A stretch of DNA of 7,032 nucleotides from JBQCHF01 sp051953655. GTDB taxonomy: Bacteria; Actinomycetota; Actinomycetes; Motilibacterales; Motilibacteraceae. The stretch spans positions 1 to 7,032 of the forward strand of contig JBQCIO010000228.1 in the NCBI GenBank assembly GCA_051953655.1, written 5' to 3'. Made by a program: the position numbers and the translations under genes. Each line of letters begins with the position of its first letter. Positions within the stretch are counted from its first letter, which is position 1. Below the pieces are notes generated by a model. It did no database searches and had not been told where the DNA came from. It saw only the letters and a list, made by a program, of their open reading frames with translations. Shown here piece by piece: positions 5,579 to 7,032 of this stretch.

Positions 5579-6901
5579 GTGCACCACCTCGACCGCGCCC
5601 GCACCGTCGTCCTGAGCCTCCTCGTCGCCGGCACGCTCGGCGTCACCCTCGGCGCCGGCTCGGCCGCCGCCCGCCCGCTGCCCGACCGTCCCGCCCGGCC
5701 CGCCGCCGCGCCCGTCCGCGCGGCGACCGCCTTCCCGACAGCCCGGTCCGGCGTCGCCCACCGGCCTCTGAGGGCGTTCCGCACCGGGTCGACTCGCGGA
5801 TCGACCAAGACGACCGGGCGCAAGCCGCGCCCCACCCCCTCGCCGACGGCGACGCCCACCGCGAGCCCGGCGCCGACCAGCACGCTCACCGCGAGCCCCA
5901 CGCCGACCAGCTCGCCGACCGCGACGCCGACGAGCAGCGCCGCGCCGCTGGCCGTGCGCGTGAGCGGCAGCGCTCTGGTGGACGGTGCCGGTCGCCCGCT
6001 GCGGCTGCTCGGCGTGAACCGCTCGGGCACCGAGTTCGCCTGCGCGCAGGGATGGGGCTTCTTCGACGGCCCGACCGACACCGCTGCCGTGGCCGCGATG
6101 GCCGCCTGGCACGTGAACGCGGTCCGCGTGCCGCTGAACGAGGACTGCTGGCTCGGGATCAACGGCGTCAGCAGCACCTGGGGCGGCCAGGCCTACCGCG
6201 ACGCCGTCGTGCAGTGGGTCGGGCGGCTGCACCAGGCCGGTCTGCTGGCCGTGCTCGACCTGCACTGGAGCGCGCCCGGCACGACCCTCGCCACCTCCCA
6301 GCAGGTGATGGCCGACGCCGACCACTCGCCGGCGTTCTGGTCGTCGGTGGCCACGACCTTCCGCTCCGACCCCGCGGTGGTCTTCGACCTCTACAACGAG
6401 CCGCACGACATCAGCTGGACCTGCTGGCGCGACGGGTGCACCACGGCCGCCGGCTGGCAGGCGGCCGGCATGCAGTCGCTGGTGGACGCGGTGCGCGGCT
6501 CCGGAGCCACGCAGCCCGTGCTCGTCGGCGGCGTGGGCTGGGCCTCGGACCTGTCCGGGTGGCTCGCTCACCGTCCGACCGACCCGGCGGGTCAGCTCGC
6601 GGCGAGCGCGCACATCTACAGCTTCAGCGGGTGCAGCACGGCCAGCTGCTGGGACAGCACCCTGGCGCCGGTGGCCGCCCAGGTGCCGCTGGTGACCGGT
6701 GAGGTGGGGGAGAACGACTGCGCCACCGCCTTCACCACCTCCTACCTCGACTGGGCCGACGCGCACGGCGTCAGCTACCTCGGCTGGACCTGGAACACCT
6801 GGGACTGCGCCTCCGGCCCGGCGCTGATCAGCTCCTACGACGGGACGCCGACCGCGTTCGGTGCCGCGCTGCGCGACCGGCTGGCCCGGGTCTCGTCCTG
6901 A
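5579..6901 (+). CDS. Secreted GH5-family glycoside hydrolase (cellulase-like)
   Basis: The 440-residue protein starts with a signal peptide: Arg near the N-terminus, a hydrophobic core ~9-28 and an Ala-rich cleavage region around 29-31. A basic stretch follows to ~84, then a Pro/Thr/Ser linker (~85-122) of the kind joining modules in secreted actinobacterial hydrolases, then the catalytic barrel (~125-437). Retaining-enzyme landmarks are present: VRVPLN (182-187), LDLHW (226-230), the acid/base Glu at E274 in LYNEP, HIYS (345-348), the probable nucleophile E375 in TGEVGEND, and GWTWNTW (402-408). Eight cysteines in the catalytic part, several closely paired (282/287, 352/357), fit disulfides outside the cell. 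No separate carbohydrate-binding module is seen. The GTG is the only start before the signal peptide, because an in-frame TAG lies two codons upstream; no good ribosome site precedes it. Likely substrate is a beta-glucan, possibly the product of the neighbouring synthase; mannan or another beta-linked glycan cannot be excluded. Confidence 0.88.
   Translation: MHHLDRARTVVLSLLVAGTLGVTLGAGSAAARPLPDRPARPAAAPVRAATAFPTARSGVAHRPLRAFRTGSTRGSTKTTGRKPRPTPSPTATPTASPAPTSTLTASPTPTSSPTATPTSSAAPLAVRVSGSALVDGAGRPLRLLGVNRSGTEFACAQGWGFFDGPTDTAAVAAMAAWHVNAVRVPLNEDCWLGINGVSSTWGGQAYRDAVVQWVGRLHQAGLLAVLDLHWSAPGTTLATSQQVMADADHSPAFWSSVATTFRSDPAVVFDLYNEPHDISWTCWRDGCTTAAGWQAAGMQSLVDAVRGSGATQPVLVGGVGWASDLSGWLAHRPTDPAGQLAASAHIYSFSGCSTASCWDSTLAPVAAQVPLVTGEVGENDCATAFTTSYLDWADAHGVSYLGWTWNTWDCASGPALISSYDGTPTAFGAALRDRLARVSS
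5857..5916 (+). repeat. Two tandem 30-base units in the linker of the GH5 gene
   Basis: The first 25 bases of each unit (from CACCGCGAGCCC at 5857 and again at 5887) match with only two differences; the rest diverges. They encode TASPAPTSTL and TASPTPTSSP. A degenerate third unit follows. This is the usual way such linkers grow by slippage, and the copy number probably varies between strains. Confidence 0.65.
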
Positions 6902-6906
6902 ACCCT

Positions 6907-7032
6907 CCCGGGGGGGGGGCGCCCCCCCCCCGGGGGGGCCCCCCGGGGGAGCCCCCCGCCCTCGGGAGCCCGGGGCGGGGACCCCCGGGGGGGGGGACAA
7001 GGGGGGGGAGATACGCCCGGGGGGACACCCCG
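6907..7032. other. Low-complexity G/C-run tail, probable contig-end artefact
   Basis: After the GH5 stop the sequence becomes almost entirely runs of G and C. Positions 6907-6934 are a perfect 28-base self-complementary stretch built from C3, G10, CG, C10 and G3, followed by further runs of 5 to 10 identical bases. Ordinary coding or intergenic DNA elsewhere in the window never looks like this. It may have begun at a real GC hairpin terminator after the GH5 gene, but most of it is likely sequencing or assembly noise. Reading frames through it should not be annotated. Confidence 0.7.

Noticed and set aside
5372..7000. Long minus-strand open frame opposite the GH5 gene.
   Set aside because: It is antisense to a clear GH5 gene, has Gly/Arg/Ala/Pro-rich low-complexity translation, and begins inside the artefactual G/C tail.

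Overview
The window is very GC-rich (roughly 70% or more by eye), has strong G/C preference at third codon positions, and uses ATG, GTG and probably TTG starts. Together with the protein families this suggests a high-GC actinobacterium; I cannot name a genus. There are five convincing protein genes, no RNA genes, no CRISPR array and no mobile element.

Layout. Three genes run leftward, in transcription order: a membrane-embedded GT2 glycosyltransferase of the cellulose-synthase-like type (4545 to 3208), a multi-spanning GT-C glycosyltransferase of the PMT/ArnT/RgtA-D type (3100 to 1355), and a polyprenyl-phosphate-sugar-synthase-like GT2 fused to a C-terminal phosphomannose-isomerase-type cupin (1358 to 150). 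The last two overlap by 4 bases (ATGA) and are probably translationally coupled. A non-coding region of about 434 bases (4546-4979) separates this group from two rightward genes: a small GtrA-family membrane protein (4980-5495) and a secreted GH5 glycoside hydrolase with a Pro/Thr/Ser linker (5579-6901). The divergent region holds an imperfect dyad and a pair of 11-base direct repeats 22 bases apart; both are unproven operator candidates. The last ~120 bases (about 6907-7032) are nearly pure G and C runs and look like a contig-end artefact.

How the genes may work together (inference). The set resembles a cell-surface glycan locus. The GT2-cupin protein would load a sugar onto polyprenyl phosphate at the inner membrane face, GtrA could help move that carrier-linked sugar across, and the GT-C enzyme would use it as donor outside. 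The cellulose-synthase-like GT2 could make and extrude a polymer, and the GH5 enzyme could trim or release it, as cellulases do beside bacterial cellulose synthases. The sugar, linkage and acceptor cannot be read from the sequence. The most unusual element is the fusion of a Dpm1-like GT2 with a PMI-type cupin that has Glu at a usual metal-ligand His position.
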